DNA of 44,989 nucleotides from Saccharopolyspora soli (GCF_022678645.1 NZ_JALBWV010000066.1:1-44989); one strand, 5' to 3'; numbered from the stretch's first letter, positions 30,780 through 40,006 are shown. Notes: generated by a model from the sequence alone, not told the origin. Numbers and translations are program-made.

Positions 30780-32726
30780 TCAGCGGTCTTCGATGAAGTA
30801 CTGCTCGGGGTTGGTCGGCGCGGGGTTGTTGTAGACCGCCGAGTCGTAGATCTTGTCCGGGACGTTGTGGAAGTTGTTGGCCACGATCCCGTATCCGGCC
30901 GGGGAGAGGTTCAGGCCCATCACCAGGAACTCGTCGGCTGCGATCCGCAGGATCTGCCGCATCAACTCGTACCGCAGCTCGACATCGACGGCAGCCTGCA
31001 ACGCCCGGAAGAGCCGCATCTGCTCCTGGACCGGCGCTGGCGGGGCCTCACCCTCGCCGCCGAGGCTGTTGTACCACTTGGCCCACGGGATCGCGTAGCC
31101 CGACTCGGTGCTGTTGGTGGGCAGGTACCAGCGGGGTTCGAACATCGCGTCGAGCAGTCCGTTGTCGCCCGGCCAGACGTTGGCGTCGTGGCTGCTGTTC
31201 TCCTTGCGCCACTGGAACAACGACCGGTCCTCGGTGTCCACCTGGACGTCCAGCCCCACGGCCCGCCAGTGGCGTCGCACGAGATCCATCGAGTCGAGCA
31301 TGTCCGGCCGGTCCCCGCCCGGGACCGCGACGGTGAAGGCGATGCGTCGGCCGTCGGGACCGAGCCGGAAGCCACCGCCGTCGCGCTCGGCGTAACCGGC
31401 GCGGTCGAGGTGTTCGTTGGCCAGCCGGACGTCGTGCTCGGTGTACTGCTTGGCGAGTCGTTCGTCGAAGAACGGCGTCTGGCGGCGCGGTGCCGCCTGC
31501 CAGGGCTCACCGCGGCCCTGGTACACCACCTGGATGATCTCCGGCCGGTTGATGGCGTGGGACAGCCCGATGCGGAAGTCCTTGTTGTTGAAGATCTCCC
31601 GCTTCACCGGATCCTGGTGGGTGAGGTTCAGCGAGATCAGGCAGGTGTTCATCTCGCCGGGATCGGTGTCGAAGAAGCGGTAGCCGCCGCCCGCGCGGTT
31701 GTGCGCGAGCACCGGCTTGTTCGCCTGCGTGGTGAAGTGCCGCATGTGCATGTTGAAGTCGCCGTTGAGCGCGCGGGTCAGCATCACCTCCTCGTCGAGC
31801 AGCACGGCGAACACGACCCGGTCGATGTAGGGCAGCTGGCTGCCTTCCGGATCGACCTTCCAGTAGTAGGGGTTGCGTTCCAGGATCACCCGGTTCGACG
31901 TTCCCAGCGGCGTCTTGAGCTGCCACGGGTACATGCACGGCATCTCGGGGTTCTGCCAGTACAACGCGTCATTGGAGATTCCGGCCTTGGCGTCGAACAA
32001 CTCCATCCAGCCGCCGTGACCTTCCTGGCGAGCCAACTCGTCCGCGTCGGGGTTGTACTTCTTGTGGAACTTCCGCAGGTAGTGCAGCGGTTTGTTGACG
32101 ATCTGATAGGACAAGTTGTCGTAGGAGGCGAACTGCGCGTTGGGTTGCGGGAAGACGAGTCGGGCCGTGAGGTCGTCGATCTTGACGGCGGTGGGCTGGT
32201 CCGCGGACTTGTTCGGGTACAGGGTCCCGTCGTTGAGGACGTCGTTCAGCGCGAACACGATGTCGTCGGCGGTGAACGGCACCCCGTCGGACCACCGCAG
32301 CCCCTCGCGCAGCCGGACGGTGAGCTCGGTGGCGTCGTCGTTGTAGTGGAACTCCTCGGCGAGGTTCGGGATGGTGCCGGTCCAGTCGACGGTCCGCCGG
32401 GTCAGGTCCTCGTAGCCCACCGTGCGCCCCAGCCACGGCCAGTCCGCCGAGCCGAGGATGGTGGTGTGCCACTCCCCGCCGTAGTTGCCGATCCGCGAAT
32501 TCGGTTGCACCACCAGCGGATTCTTCGGCAGTCGGGCCTCCACCGGCGGCAGTTCGCCATGGCTCACCAGTTCGGCGAGCATCGGCGCTTCCCGGCCCTT
32601 CGGACCGACCGGCGTGCCTCCGGCCTTGGCCGGTGCGAGCTCGAAGAACCCGCAGCCGCTCGTGGCGCCGACCAGCACGCTCATCCCACCCAACCGCAGG
32701 AAGTCCCGCCGTGGCATGCCGTTCAT
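30780..32726 (-). CDS. ABC transporter substrate-binding lipoprotein, family 5 (Opp/Dpp type)
   Basis: 648 residues, longer than typical OppA. The N-terminus has a twin-arginine motif (PRRDFLRLGG) and a lipobox (ATSGC), so it is exported folded and lipid-anchored. SBP family 5 features include LTVRLREGLRWSDGVPFTAD, DIVFALNDVL and the LDAMFEPRWY region. The ATG at 32726 is chosen for GGGAGG upstream. It is the last gene of a five-gene transporter operon. With ThuA and Gfo/Idh/MocA genes upstream, a glycan or glycoside-like ligand is more likely than a plain peptide (inference). Confidence 0.92.
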   Translation of the reverse strand: MNGMPRRDFLRLGGMSVLVGATSGCGFFELAPAKAGGTPVGPKGREAPMLAELVSHGELPPVEARLPKNPLVVQPNSRIGNYGGEWHTTILGSADWPWLGRTVGYEDLTRRTVDWTGTIPNLAEEFHYNDDATELTVRLREGLRWSDGVPFTADDIVFALNDVLNDGTLYPNKSADQPTAVKIDDLTARLVFPQPNAQFASYDNLSYQIVNKPLHYLRKFHKKYNPDADELARQEGHGGWMELFDAKAGISNDALYWQNPEMPCMYPWQLKTPLGTSNRVILERNPYYWKVDPEGSQLPYIDRVVFAVLLDEEVMLTRALNGDFNMHMRHFTTQANKPVLAHNRAGGGYRFFDTDPGEMNTCLISLNLTHQDPVKREIFNNKDFRIGLSHAINRPEIIQVVYQGRGEPWQAAPRRQTPFFDERLAKQYTEHDVRLANEHLDRAGYAERDGGGFRLGPDGRRIAFTVAVPGGDRPDMLDSMDLVRRHWRAVGLDVQVDTEDRSLFQWRKENSSHDANVWPGDNGLLDAMFEPRWYLPTNSTESGYAIPWAKWYNSLGGEGEAPPAPVQEQMRLFRALQAAVDVELRYELMRQILRIAADEFLVMGLNLSPAGYGIVANNFHNVPDKIYDSAVYNNPAPTNPEQYFIEDR

Positions 32727-32746
32727 CGCTGGTTCCTCCCGTGTCC

Positions 32747-33787
32747 TCACTGGATCCCGCGCAGCGCGAGCTCACCGGCGTAGTGGCAGGCGGAGTACTG
32801 CTTCGGCGCGACCTCCCGCAGTTCCGGTGTCCGCTCGGCGCACAGCTGCGTGGCGAAGCGGCAGCGGGTTCGGAACGCGCACCCGGACGGCGGATTCGCC
32901 GGGTCGGGCACGTCGCCCTGGAGCACGATCCGCTGGCGTGCGCGGCGCAGCCGCGGGTCGGGCTTGGGCACCGCGGACAGCAGGGCCTCGGTGTAGGGGT
33001 GCGCGGGCTGGGCGTAGAGCGCCGCGGTGTCGGCCAGTTCGACGACCCTGCCGAGGTACATCACCGCCACCCGGTCGCAGACGCACTCCACTATGGACAG
33101 ATCGTGCGAGATGAACAGGAAGGTCAGACCCAACTCGTCCTGCAGGTCCTGCAACAGGTTGAGGATCTGGGCGCGCACCGAGACGTCCAACGCGCTGACC
33201 GCTTCGTCGGCCACCACCAGCCGTGGCTGGAGCACGAGCGCACGGGCGATGCTGATGCGCTGCCGCTCGCCACCGGAGAAGGCGTGCGGGTAGCGGCGCA
33301 TGTGCTCGGGTCGCAGGCCGACCTTGCGCAGCATCTCGCCGACCCGGTCCACCAGTTCCTGACCGGTCGCGACCCCGTTGACCTTCAACGGCTCGCCGAT
33401 GATGTCGAGCAGGGTCAGCCGCGGGTTGAGCGAGGAGTGCGGGTCCTGGAAGATCATCCGGATCTCCCGGCGACAGGGCTTGAGCTCCTTGCGGCTGAGC
33501 CGGGCCAGGTCCACCGAGGTGCCGTCGGCGCGCAGGTAGTGGATCTCGCCGCGAACCCGGTCGTGGGCCCGGAGCACGCTGAGGCCGAGAGTCGTTTTGC
33601 CGCAACCGGATTCGCCGACCACGCCGACGTTCTCGCCGCGCCGGACGGTCAGGTCCACGCCGTCGACGGCGCGGATGTGACCGGCGGCGCGGCGGAACGC
33701 CCCGGCGCGCACCGGGTAGTGGACCTTGAGGTCCTTGATCGTCAACAGCGGGCGTTCGACTTGACCGGCAACCGGGTCAGCGGTCAT
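32747..33787 (-). CDS. ABC transporter ATP-binding protein, OppF type
   Basis: 346 residues. Walker A is GESGCGKTT, Q-loop FQDPHSSLNP, signature FSGGERQRI, Walker B LVVADEAVSALD and H-loop FISHDL. The C-terminal oligopeptide/dipeptide extension ends with a cysteine cluster (GCAFRTRCRFATQLC ... YSACH) as in OppF/DppF. The ATG at 33787 overlaps the oppD-type gene by 11 bases; a GTG at 33796 is too close to the ribosome-binding site. It energises the importer from the cytoplasmic side. Confidence 0.93.
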   Translation of the reverse strand: MTADPVAGQVERPLLTIKDLKVHYPVRAGAFRRAAGHIRAVDGVDLTVRRGENVGVVGESGCGKTTLGLSVLRAHDRVRGEIHYLRADGTSVDLARLSRKELKPCRREIRMIFQDPHSSLNPRLTLLDIIGEPLKVNGVATGQELVDRVGEMLRKVGLRPEHMRRYPHAFSGGERQRISIARALVLQPRLVVADEAVSALDVSVRAQILNLLQDLQDELGLTFLFISHDLSIVECVCDRVAVMYLGRVVELADTAALYAQPAHPYTEALLSAVPKPDPRLRRARQRIVLQGDVPDPANPPSGCAFRTRCRFATQLCAERTPELREVAPKQYSACHYAGELALRGIQ

Positions 33788-34820
33788 CGGCGACACTCCC
33801 TCGGGTCTGGCTGGGGATCATCGGCTCGTGCAGCAGGCAGCTCGCGTGCCGGTCGGCGCCGAGCCGCACCGCGGTGGGCACCTCGGTGTCGCAGCGCCCT
33901 GGCATGACCTCCGGGCAGCGGGGGTGGAACGGGCAGCCGGTGGGCCGGTCGTGCGGCGAGGGCACCGCCCCGCTGATGGACTCCAGCCGGTGCCGCGCGG
34001 CCCGACCGACCCGGGGGATCGACTTCAGCAGCGCCCGCGTGTACGGGTGCCGCGGGTCGTGGAAGATGTCGTCCACCGGCGCCTGCTCCACGACCGTGCC
34101 CAGGTACATCACCGCGACCTCGTCGGCCATCTCGGCCACCACGCCCAGGTCGTGGGTGATGAGCAGGATCGCCATGCCCAGTTCCCGCTGGAGTTCGGCC
34201 AGCAGTTCCATGATCTGGGCCTGGGTGGTCACATCCAGCGCGGTGGTCGGCTCGTCGGCGATCAGCAGGTCCGGTTCGCAGGACAGCGCCATCGCGATCA
34301 TGGCCCGCTGGCGCATCCCGCCGGAGAGCTGGAACGGGTAGCCGTCCACCAGCTTGTCCGGCCGCGGGATGCCGACCTTGGCGAGCAGTTCGATCGCCTG
34401 CTCGCGCGCTTGCCGCTTGCCGACGTCGCGGTGCACCCGGATCGCCTCGATGAGCTGGTCGCCGATGCGGTGCACCAGGCTCAGCGAGGTCATCGGCTCC
34501 TGGAAGATCATCGCGATGTCCCGGCCGCGCACCTCGCGGATCTTGCGGCCTCGGGGGCTCAGCCCCGCGAGGTCGATGGTCTCGTGCCGGCGGTGCAGGA
34601 GCACTTCGCCAGCGACGATCTTGCCCGGCGGCTCGACGAGCTGCATGAGCGAGCGGGCGGTCATGCTCTTGCCGCACCCGCTCTCGCCGACGACGCAGAG
34701 CGTTTTCCCCGCTCGGACGGTCAGATCCACACCGTCCACGGCCCGCACCGTCCCGGCGGGAGCCGGGAAGTGGGTCTTCAGCCCGCGTACTTCCAGCAGC
34801 ACGTTGTCGTTGTCTGGCAT
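33777..34820 (-). CDS. ABC transporter ATP-binding protein, OppD type
   Basis: 347 residues. Walker A GESGCGKSM, Q-loop FQEPMTSLSLVH, signature LSGGMRQRA, Walker B LLIADEPTTALD, and H-loop LITHDLG are all intact. The C-terminal cluster GCPFHPRCPEVMPGRC is the OppD/DppD-type iron-sulfur or zinc motif. AGGTG precedes the ATG, which lies three bases after the permease stop. It forms a heterodimer with the OppF-type subunit. Confidence 0.93.
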   Translation of the reverse strand: MPDNDNVLLEVRGLKTHFPAPAGTVRAVDGVDLTVRAGKTLCVVGESGCGKSMTARSLMQLVEPPGKIVAGEVLLHRRHETIDLAGLSPRGRKIREVRGRDIAMIFQEPMTSLSLVHRIGDQLIEAIRVHRDVGKRQAREQAIELLAKVGIPRPDKLVDGYPFQLSGGMRQRAMIAMALSCEPDLLIADEPTTALDVTTQAQIMELLAELQRELGMAILLITHDLGVVAEMADEVAVMYLGTVVEQAPVDDIFHDPRHPYTRALLKSIPRVGRAARHRLESISGAVPSPHDRPTGCPFHPRCPEVMPGRCDTEVPTAVRLGADRHASCLLHEPMIPSQTRGSVADDR

Positions 34821-34823
34821 CGC

Positions 34824-35948
34824 TCACCTGCTGTAGGGGTCGGCCGAGTCGCGGAGTCCGTCTCCGACGAAGTTGAGCGCCAGGACCGCGATCGCCACCG
34901 CGATGCCCGGCGTGAGCACCCACGGTGCGGTGGCCACCGCGACGATGCTCTGCGCTTCCTGCATCAGCACGCCCCAGCTCACCACGGGTGCTTGCAGACC
35001 GAGGCCGAGGAACGACAATGCGGTCTCGGCCAGGATCATCAGCGGGATCGCCAGCGTCAGCGACGCGATGATGTGGCTGGTGAACGACGGCAGCATGTGC
35101 CGGAAGATGATGCGCAACCTGCTGCACCCGTCGAGCACCGCCGCGCGCACGAAATCCTCTTCCCGCAGGGCGAGGAACCGGCTGCGGACCACGCGGGAAA
35201 GATCGGTCCAGCCGATCAGCGCGAGGATGACCGAGATCGCGAAGTAGGTTTGCAGCGGTCCCCAGTCGGCGGGCAGCGCGGCCGACAGTCCCAGCCACAG
35301 CGGAATCGTGGGGATCGACATCAGCAGCTCGATGATCCGCTGGATGACCGTGTCGACCGCCCCGCCGAAGTACCCCGAGATGCCGCCGAGCAGGACGCCC
35401 AGCGCGAAGGTCAGGGCGACGCCGGTCAGCCCGATCGACAGCGAAACCCGCGCGCCGTGCACGATCCGGGACAGCATGTCGCGTCCGAGCCGGTCCGCGC
35501 CGAGCAGGTACATCGGCTGTTCCGGGTTCTTGGGGCCGATCAGGTGGACATCGGCCGGGATGAGTCCCCACAGCTCGTAGGGCTCGCCCTTGACGAACAG
35601 GCCGACCGGGATCTTGGCCGAGGTATCGACCACAGTGGACCGTTCCAGCGTGTAGGGATCGACCTCGGTGTCGTACCCGTGGACGTACAGCCCGAAATCC
35701 AGTTCACCGCCGGAGGTGTCGATGAGGTGCAGCTGCTGCGGGGGGAGGTAGGTGTAGCGCTCGTCCACGGTGTCCGCGCTCTGCGGCGCGATGACCTCGG
35801 CGAAGATCGCGACCAGGGCGAACAGCAGCATGATGGCGCTGCTGATCATCGCCAGCCGGTGCTTGCGGAACCGCCACCAGATCAGTTTCCACTGCGGCGC
35901 CACGTATTCCCGGACCGCGGCGGTGTCCTGTGCGGTCGGCACGCTCAT
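34824..35948 (-). CDS. ABC transporter permease, OppC/DppC type
   Basis: 374 residues. The first helix (AMISSAIMLLFALVAIFAEV) is followed by an unusually long external segment of about 100 residues before the five-helix core. The core contains LGADRLGRDMLSRIVHGARV and the EAA loop (REEDFVRAAVLDGCSRLRII) that docks on the ATPases. Long-loop OppC proteins of this type are seen in some carbohydrate-linked Opp systems (general knowledge, moderate certainty). The ATG at 35948 has GGAGG seven bases upstream. It pairs with the OppB-type permease. Confidence 0.92.
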   Translation of the reverse strand: MSVPTAQDTAAVREYVAPQWKLIWWRFRKHRLAMISSAIMLLFALVAIFAEVIAPQSADTVDERYTYLPPQQLHLIDTSGGELDFGLYVHGYDTEVDPYTLERSTVVDTSAKIPVGLFVKGEPYELWGLIPADVHLIGPKNPEQPMYLLGADRLGRDMLSRIVHGARVSLSIGLTGVALTFALGVLLGGISGYFGGAVDTVIQRIIELLMSIPTIPLWLGLSAALPADWGPLQTYFAISVILALIGWTDLSRVVRSRFLALREEDFVRAAVLDGCSRLRIIFRHMLPSFTSHIIASLTLAIPLMILAETALSFLGLGLQAPVVSWGVLMQEAQSIVAVATAPWVLTPGIAVAIAVLALNFVGDGLRDSADPYSR

Positions 35949-35963
35949 ACCCACACCTCCAAC

Positions 35964-36950
35964 TCACCTGTAGCGGATGCGCGGGTCCCACCACGCGAGT
36001 AGCAGATCGGACAGCAGCGTGCCCAGCACGGTGAGCGCGCTGAGGATGAGGATGAATCCGCCCGCGAGGTACATGTCTTGGCTCATCAGCGACTGCAGCA
36101 GCAGCGGCCCGGTGGTCTCCAGGCTCAGCACGATCGACACCATGATCTCGCCGCTGATCAGGGTGGGCAGCAGCCAGCCCGCGGTGCTGATGAACGGACT
36201 CATGGCCATCCGAACCGGGTACTTGACCAGCAGCTTCGATTCGCTGAGTCCTTTTGCGCGGGCCGTGGTGACGTACGGCTTGCGCAGTTCGTCCAGCAGG
36301 TTGGCGCGCATGACCCGCATCAGGCTCGCGATGCCAGCCAGGCCGATGATGATCATCGGAATCCAGGCGTGCGAGAGCACGTCGAGCACCTTGCCCAGGT
36401 TCCACGCGGCGTCCTGGTAGTCGGGGGAAACGAGGCCGCCGACGCTTTGCCCGAACAACGCGAAGGACAGGTAGAGGAAGAGCAGGGCCAGCAGGAAGTT
36501 CGGCACGGCCAGGCCGAGGAAGCCGAGGAAGGTGAAGGTGTAGTCGCCGATCGAGTACTGCCGCGCGGCGGAGTAGATCCCGACGGGCAGCGCGATCGCC
36601 CAGGTCAGCAGCAGGGTGCCCAGGGAGAGTCCGATGGACAGGCCGAGCCGGTCCCAGATCAGGTCCGACACCGGCAGGCCCCATTCGAAGGATTGGCCGA
36701 AGTCGCCGTGCAGCACGATCCCGGATATCCACTTGAAGTACTGCACCAGGAACGGATCGTCGAGCCCGTAGCGCTGCCGGAGCGCGTCCAACTGGGCCTG
36801 GTCGACGGTTTCGCCCTCGGAGGAGAGCCTGGCCACGTACGAGGTGAGGAAGTCGCCGGGGGGCAGCTGGATGATCAGGAAGCAGACCAGCGAGATCGCC
36901 AACAGCGTCGGGATCATGTAGAGCAGGCGGCGGATCACGAACCGAGCCAC
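35964..36950 (-). CDS. ABC transporter permease, OppB/DppB type
   Basis: 328 residues, six helices. The N-terminus MARFVIRRLLYMIPTLLAIS and PPGDFLTSYV are standard; the EAA loop is LRKPYVTTARAKGLSESKLL and the C-terminus ends LLAWWDPRIRYR, matching OppB. The GTG start has AGGAGG upstream. It is the first gene of the transporter operon, 96 bases downstream of the expected transcription start from the strong promoter at 37053-37081. Confidence 0.93.
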   Translation of the reverse strand: MARFVIRRLLYMIPTLLAISLVCFLIIQLPPGDFLTSYVARLSSEGETVDQAQLDALRQRYGLDDPFLVQYFKWISGIVLHGDFGQSFEWGLPVSDLIWDRLGLSIGLSLGTLLLTWAIALPVGIYSAARQYSIGDYTFTFLGFLGLAVPNFLLALLFLYLSFALFGQSVGGLVSPDYQDAAWNLGKVLDVLSHAWIPMIIIGLAGIASLMRVMRANLLDELRKPYVTTARAKGLSESKLLVKYPVRMAMSPFISTAGWLLPTLISGEIMVSIVLSLETTGPLLLQSLMSQDMYLAGGFILILSALTVLGTLLSDLLLAWWDPRIRYR

Positions 36951-37052
36951 TGGTTCCTCCTGGGACGGGGGAGTCAGTGCGCGAGCATGCCGTCGTCCAC
37001 GTCGGACTCGCGCCGTTGCGACCGGTGGTGCCCTTGTTGAAGCGGTACCAAG

Positions 37053-37081
37053 AAATTAGGTGTCGGCCGTCACAGTGTCAA
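37053..37081 (-). promoter_or_regulatory. Consensus promoter of the ABC transporter operon
   Basis: On the minus strand TTGACA (37076-37081), a 17-base spacer and TAATTT (37053-37058) form one of the best housekeeping promoters in the window. It sits in the 251-base gap between the Gfo/Idh gene and the oppB-type gene, so the importer can be expressed independently of the upstream pair. Such a strong promoter usually needs a repressor, but I see no clear operator. Confidence 0.8.
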
Positions 37082-37201
37082 GATTTCCCTTGTGTCCCAA
37101 TGGGGAATTTCGCCCTTCGTCCGCAGTGGACGGTCTGGTCGGGCACGCCGGAGCCGCGCGGGACCACTGCGGTCTCGCGCGGCTCGGTATTCAGCTGTGT
37201 G

Positions 37202-38287
37202 CTACCTGCGGGTCAGCGGAAGCGGATCGGGCCTGGTGCACCGGTTCTCGACGTCGACGACCGTCCCTTCCCGCGCGGCCCGTTCCAGCGCGTCCACGAC
37301 GGCGAGGAAGTGCACGGCCAGCTCTGCGGACGCCCGGTGCGGGCGTCCTTCGCGGAGGGACTGCGCGAGATCGCTGATCCCGCACCCCCGGCCGCCGTCG
37401 CGGAATCCGGCGGAGGGCGCGATCTCCTGCCACTCGGCGTCTCCGTCGCGCCGCAGCCGCACGGCGCCTTCGAACCGGTTCGGGTCGGGCACCGACACAG
37501 ATCCGCGGATGCCGTGCACCTCGATCTTCGGGGTCTCCGAAGCGGCCACGTCGAAGCTCATCACCATCGTGGTCAACGCCCCGTCGACGTGCTCCAGCAG
37601 CGCGGTGACGTGCGTGTCGACCTCGACGGGGAACCGGCTCCCAGCGCGCGGACCCGAGCCGACCACGCGCTCGTCGAGATGACGTCCCGCCATCCCCACC
37701 ACGCGGCGGACCGGGCCCAGGAGGTGCACCAACGCGCTGAGGTAGTACGGCCCCATGTCCAGCAGCGGCCCGCCGCCGGGCTGGTAGTAGAACTCGGGCG
37801 AAGGGTGCCAGCGCTCCGGGCCCGGCGACTGCATGAAGGCGGTCGCCGAGGTCGGTCGGCCGATGAGATCGTCGTCGATGACACGTCGCGCGGTCTGGAT
37901 TCCGGTGCCCAGCACGGTGTCCGGAGCGCAGCCCAGCCGCAGGTCGTTGCTCTCGGCCTTCTGGAGCAACTGCGATGCTTCGGAAAGCGTGCTGCCGAGC
38001 GGCTTTTCGCTGTAGACGTGCTTGCCCGCGTCGAGGCTCGCGGCGCTGACGGCGAGGTGCGCGGCCGGGATCGTGAGGTTGACGACCAGATCGACGTCGT
38101 CGGAGGCCAGCAGCTGTTCGGTGCTCAACGCGGTAGCGCCGGTGGTGCGCGCCGTTGCCTGCGCGCGCTCGGGCTCGGCGTCGGCGACCGCGGTCAGCCG
38201 GATGTCCGGGAGCCGTTCGAACGTCGCCAGGTACTGACCGCTGATCGTGCCGCAACCGATCATCCCGACGTTCAACGACTCGCCCAC
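37202..38287 (-). CDS. Gfo/Idh/MocA family oxidoreductase
   Basis: 361 residues. The N-terminal Rossmann motif is VGMIGCGTISGQYLATFERL, with VADAEPERA, VVNLTIPAAH and the catalytic-region HVYSEKPLG (the EKP motif). The C-terminal sheet domain contains GGGPLLDMGPYYLSALVHLL. These NAD(P)-dependent enzymes oxidise or reduce sugars, inositols or glycosides. The GTG at 38287 overlaps the ThuA stop by 16 bases, so the pair is translationally coupled; a downstream TTG at 38275 is a less likely start. Confidence 0.9.
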   Translation of the reverse strand: MGESLNVGMIGCGTISGQYLATFERLPDIRLTAVADAEPERAQATARTTGATALSTEQLLASDDVDLVVNLTIPAAHLAVSAASLDAGKHVYSEKPLGSTLSEASQLLQKAESNDLRLGCAPDTVLGTGIQTARRVIDDDLIGRPTSATAFMQSPGPERWHPSPEFYYQPGGGPLLDMGPYYLSALVHLLGPVRRVVGMAGRHLDERVVGSGPRAGSRFPVEVDTHVTALLEHVDGALTTMVMSFDVAASETPKIEVHGIRGSVSVPDPNRFEGAVRLRRDGDAEWQEIAPSAGFRDGGRGCGISDLAQSLREGRPHRASAELAVHFLAVVDALERAAREGTVVDVENRCTRPDPLPLTRR

Positions 38288-38943
38288 AGCAGGCCCCTTT
38301 CGGTGATGGTGCGGATCTCCGGAACTTCCAGATCGGACAACTGGTGACCGACGGTCGAGACGAACACCCGGCCCGCGCCCCAGCGCCTCGTCCAGACCGC
38401 TGGCACGGTGATCGCCTCCGGCCACTCGCTTTCCGGGCCGGTTGGGATCGTGGTGGTCGCAAGCACGTCGTTGGCGGCGTCGGTCAGCGGCCAGTACTGC
38501 TCGGTGTGCACCTCGACGTGCTCGATGCCCGCGACCACCGGGTGGTCCGCGCGGTCCGGGACGACGTCGATCGAGTAGGTCACGAATCCGCCGGGGTGCG
38601 CCAGGAACTGCCCGCCGGTGAGCCGCTGGTAGGTGATGTCGCCGCGGAAGGAGTCGACGATGCCGCCGTGCCAGCCCGCCAGGCCGGTCCCGGCGGCGAC
38701 GGCGGTGGCCAGCCCGGCGGACTGCTCCGCCGTGATCGTCCCCATCGTCCAGCACTGCAGGACCAGGTCGGTCCGCGCGAGCAGTTCGGCGTCCAGGTAC
38801 ACGTCCAGGGACTCGGTGATCGTCGTGGTGAACCCGTTTTCGGTCAGCCAGGGCGCGAAGGCGTCGGTGACCGCCACCGGCGTGTGGCCCTCCCATCCTC
38901 CGCGCACCACCAGGGCATGTCGTGCCGCGACTTCCGAGGTCAC
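38272..38943 (-). CDS. ThuA-like domain protein
   Basis: 223 residues of the class I glutamine-amidotransferase-like ThuA fold: HALVVRGGWEGHTPVAVTDA, FAPWLTENGFTT, and the AGWHGGIVDSFRGD segment, then VGHQLSDLEVPEI. ThuA-like proteins occur with sugar transporters and Gfo/Idh/MocA enzymes in disaccharide and trehalose-type catabolism (family knowledge), their exact activity being unsettled. The GTG at 38943 follows GGAGG; upstream in-frame codons lack support. First gene of the ThuA-Gfo pair that precedes the ABC importer. Confidence 0.88.
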   Translation of the reverse strand: MTSEVAARHALVVRGGWEGHTPVAVTDAFAPWLTENGFTTTITESLDVYLDAELLARTDLVLQCWTMGTITAEQSAGLATAVAAGTGLAGWHGGIVDSFRGDITYQRLTGGQFLAHPGGFVTYSIDVVPDRADHPVVAGIEHVEVHTEQYWPLTDAANDVLATTTIPTGPESEWPEAITVPAVWTRRWGAGRVFVSTVGHQLSDLEVPEIRTITERGLLWASR

Positions 38944-39325
38944 CGCGCCTCCAGACCAGCGATTGAAACTTTTTGAAAACTTTGCACAGGTCTTTCGGAT
39001 ATCGAGGCTAGAGTTCCGCGGAACCCCGGTCAATGCCGGTGAAATCGGCATTCCGGACAGGGAAACTTTCGAAGGAGAGCTCCGTCACAGTGCCGCGGCC
39101 TCGGCAACCCGAGGCATGCTGGCCGTCATCCGGACGCGAGCCTGGGTCGTGGCAGTGTTCTTCGGCGTGCCGTCGCCAGGGCCCTATCTTGATCCCAAGG
39201 TCCTTTGTGGACAACGATGGATGCTACGCCTCGCTGCGCTGGATTGCCGTTGAGACGGCGAGAATCTCCAAGAGCAGGATGCTACCCGTACCGCTACGCG
39301 AACCACGACTGAAACAGTCTAGTTT
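38944..39325. promoter_or_regulatory. Regulatory region upstream of the ThuA-like gene
   Basis: 382 bases without a supported gene. Next to the ThuA start is an A/T-rich direct repeat, GAAACTTTTTG then GAAAACTTTG (38965-38984). Further upstream are a perfect 12-bp palindrome GTTCCGCGGAAC (39013-39024) and an inverted repeat AATGCCG-N7-CGGCATT (39032-39052). Such clustering suggests operators for a sugar-responsive repressor, which is not encoded in the window. The remainder to 39325 shows only frames with poor codon composition. Confidence 0.5.
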
Positions 39326-40006
39326 TTAGTAGTTCAGCGCCGCGAACCAGTCTCCCCGGCCCTTGGGGGTGAGGTCGAGGATGTGCCACACCGGGCTGAG
39401 CAGGTCGATGCCCCGCTCGTCGATGTCGTCGGACATCCGGGGGTGCACCGAGTAGAAGTGGCGCACGGCCCCGTCGCTGTCGCGGGTGAACACCGACACC
39501 GTCGAGTCCTGGTTGCCCTCGTCGTCCTCGCTGCCCAGGTCGTACTTGAAGGTGCTGGCCCCGGCGCTGAGCAGGCGGAGGTTCGTCCACTGCCGGTTCC
39601 GGGCGTGCGCGCGGAGCGCGGGCAGCTCGGCGGCGGCCACCACGGCGAGATCGACGTTCTGCGCGACGTGGTGGGCCACGCCGTTGAAGCCGTCGATCCA
39701 CATCGTGCACATGGGGCACGGCTGCGTCTGCCGCTTGCCGTACATGAGGTGGTAGATGACCAGATCGCGGCCGGGCTGGGTGAACAGCTCGCTCAGCCGC
39801 ACGGTCCGCACGGGTGCGTCACCGGCGTCGAGGTCCGTGGGGCCTTCCTCGAACGCGTAGTCGTCGACGACAGGGCCCAGCGGCAGCCTGCGGCGCAGGT
39901 CCGCGACTCGTTCGCGATGGCGCATCAGGTCGATCTCAGCTTGCCGCAACTCCTCGCGGGCGTTGGCGTAATCGGCGGCCTCGCCGGTGAGATTGGTTAG
40001 GTGCAT
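39326..40006 (-). CDS. DUF899 family thioredoxin-fold protein
   Basis: 226 residues. The family hallmark YHLMYGKRQTQPCPMCTMWIDGFNG is present in the middle (split here: YHLMYGKRQTQPCPMC then TMWIDGFNG), with C-x2-C as in DUF899 thioredoxin-like proteins, and the C-terminal FYSVHPRMSDDI region and the GDWFAALNY end fit too. The N-terminus AREELRQAEIDLMRHRERVA, DLRRRLPLGPVV is characteristic. Function unknown, presumably redox. It stands alone, with the DUF6585-like gene 123 bases upstream on the same strand. Confidence 0.85.
   Translation of the reverse strand: MHLTNLTGEAADYANAREELRQAEIDLMRHRERVADLRRRLPLGPVVDDYAFEEGPTDLDAGDAPVRTVRLSELFTQPGRDLVIYHLMYGKRQTQPCPMCTMWIDGFNGVAHHVAQNVDLAVVAAAELPALRAHARNRQWTNLRLLSAGASTFKYDLGSEDDEGNQDSTVSVFTRDSDGAVRHFYSVHPRMSDDIDERGIDLLSPVWHILDLTPKGRGDWFAALNY

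Noticed and set aside
33828..36002. Plus-strand open frame of about 720 codons
   Set aside because: Antisense to OppD- and OppC-type genes with intact motifs; repetitive Asp/Gln/Arg composition without a recognisable domain.
39304..39325. Possible plus-strand terminator GACTG-AAA-CAGTC followed by TAGTTTTT
   Set aside because: The stem is only five base pairs with a three-base loop, and there is no plus-strand gene upstream to terminate; too weak to list.
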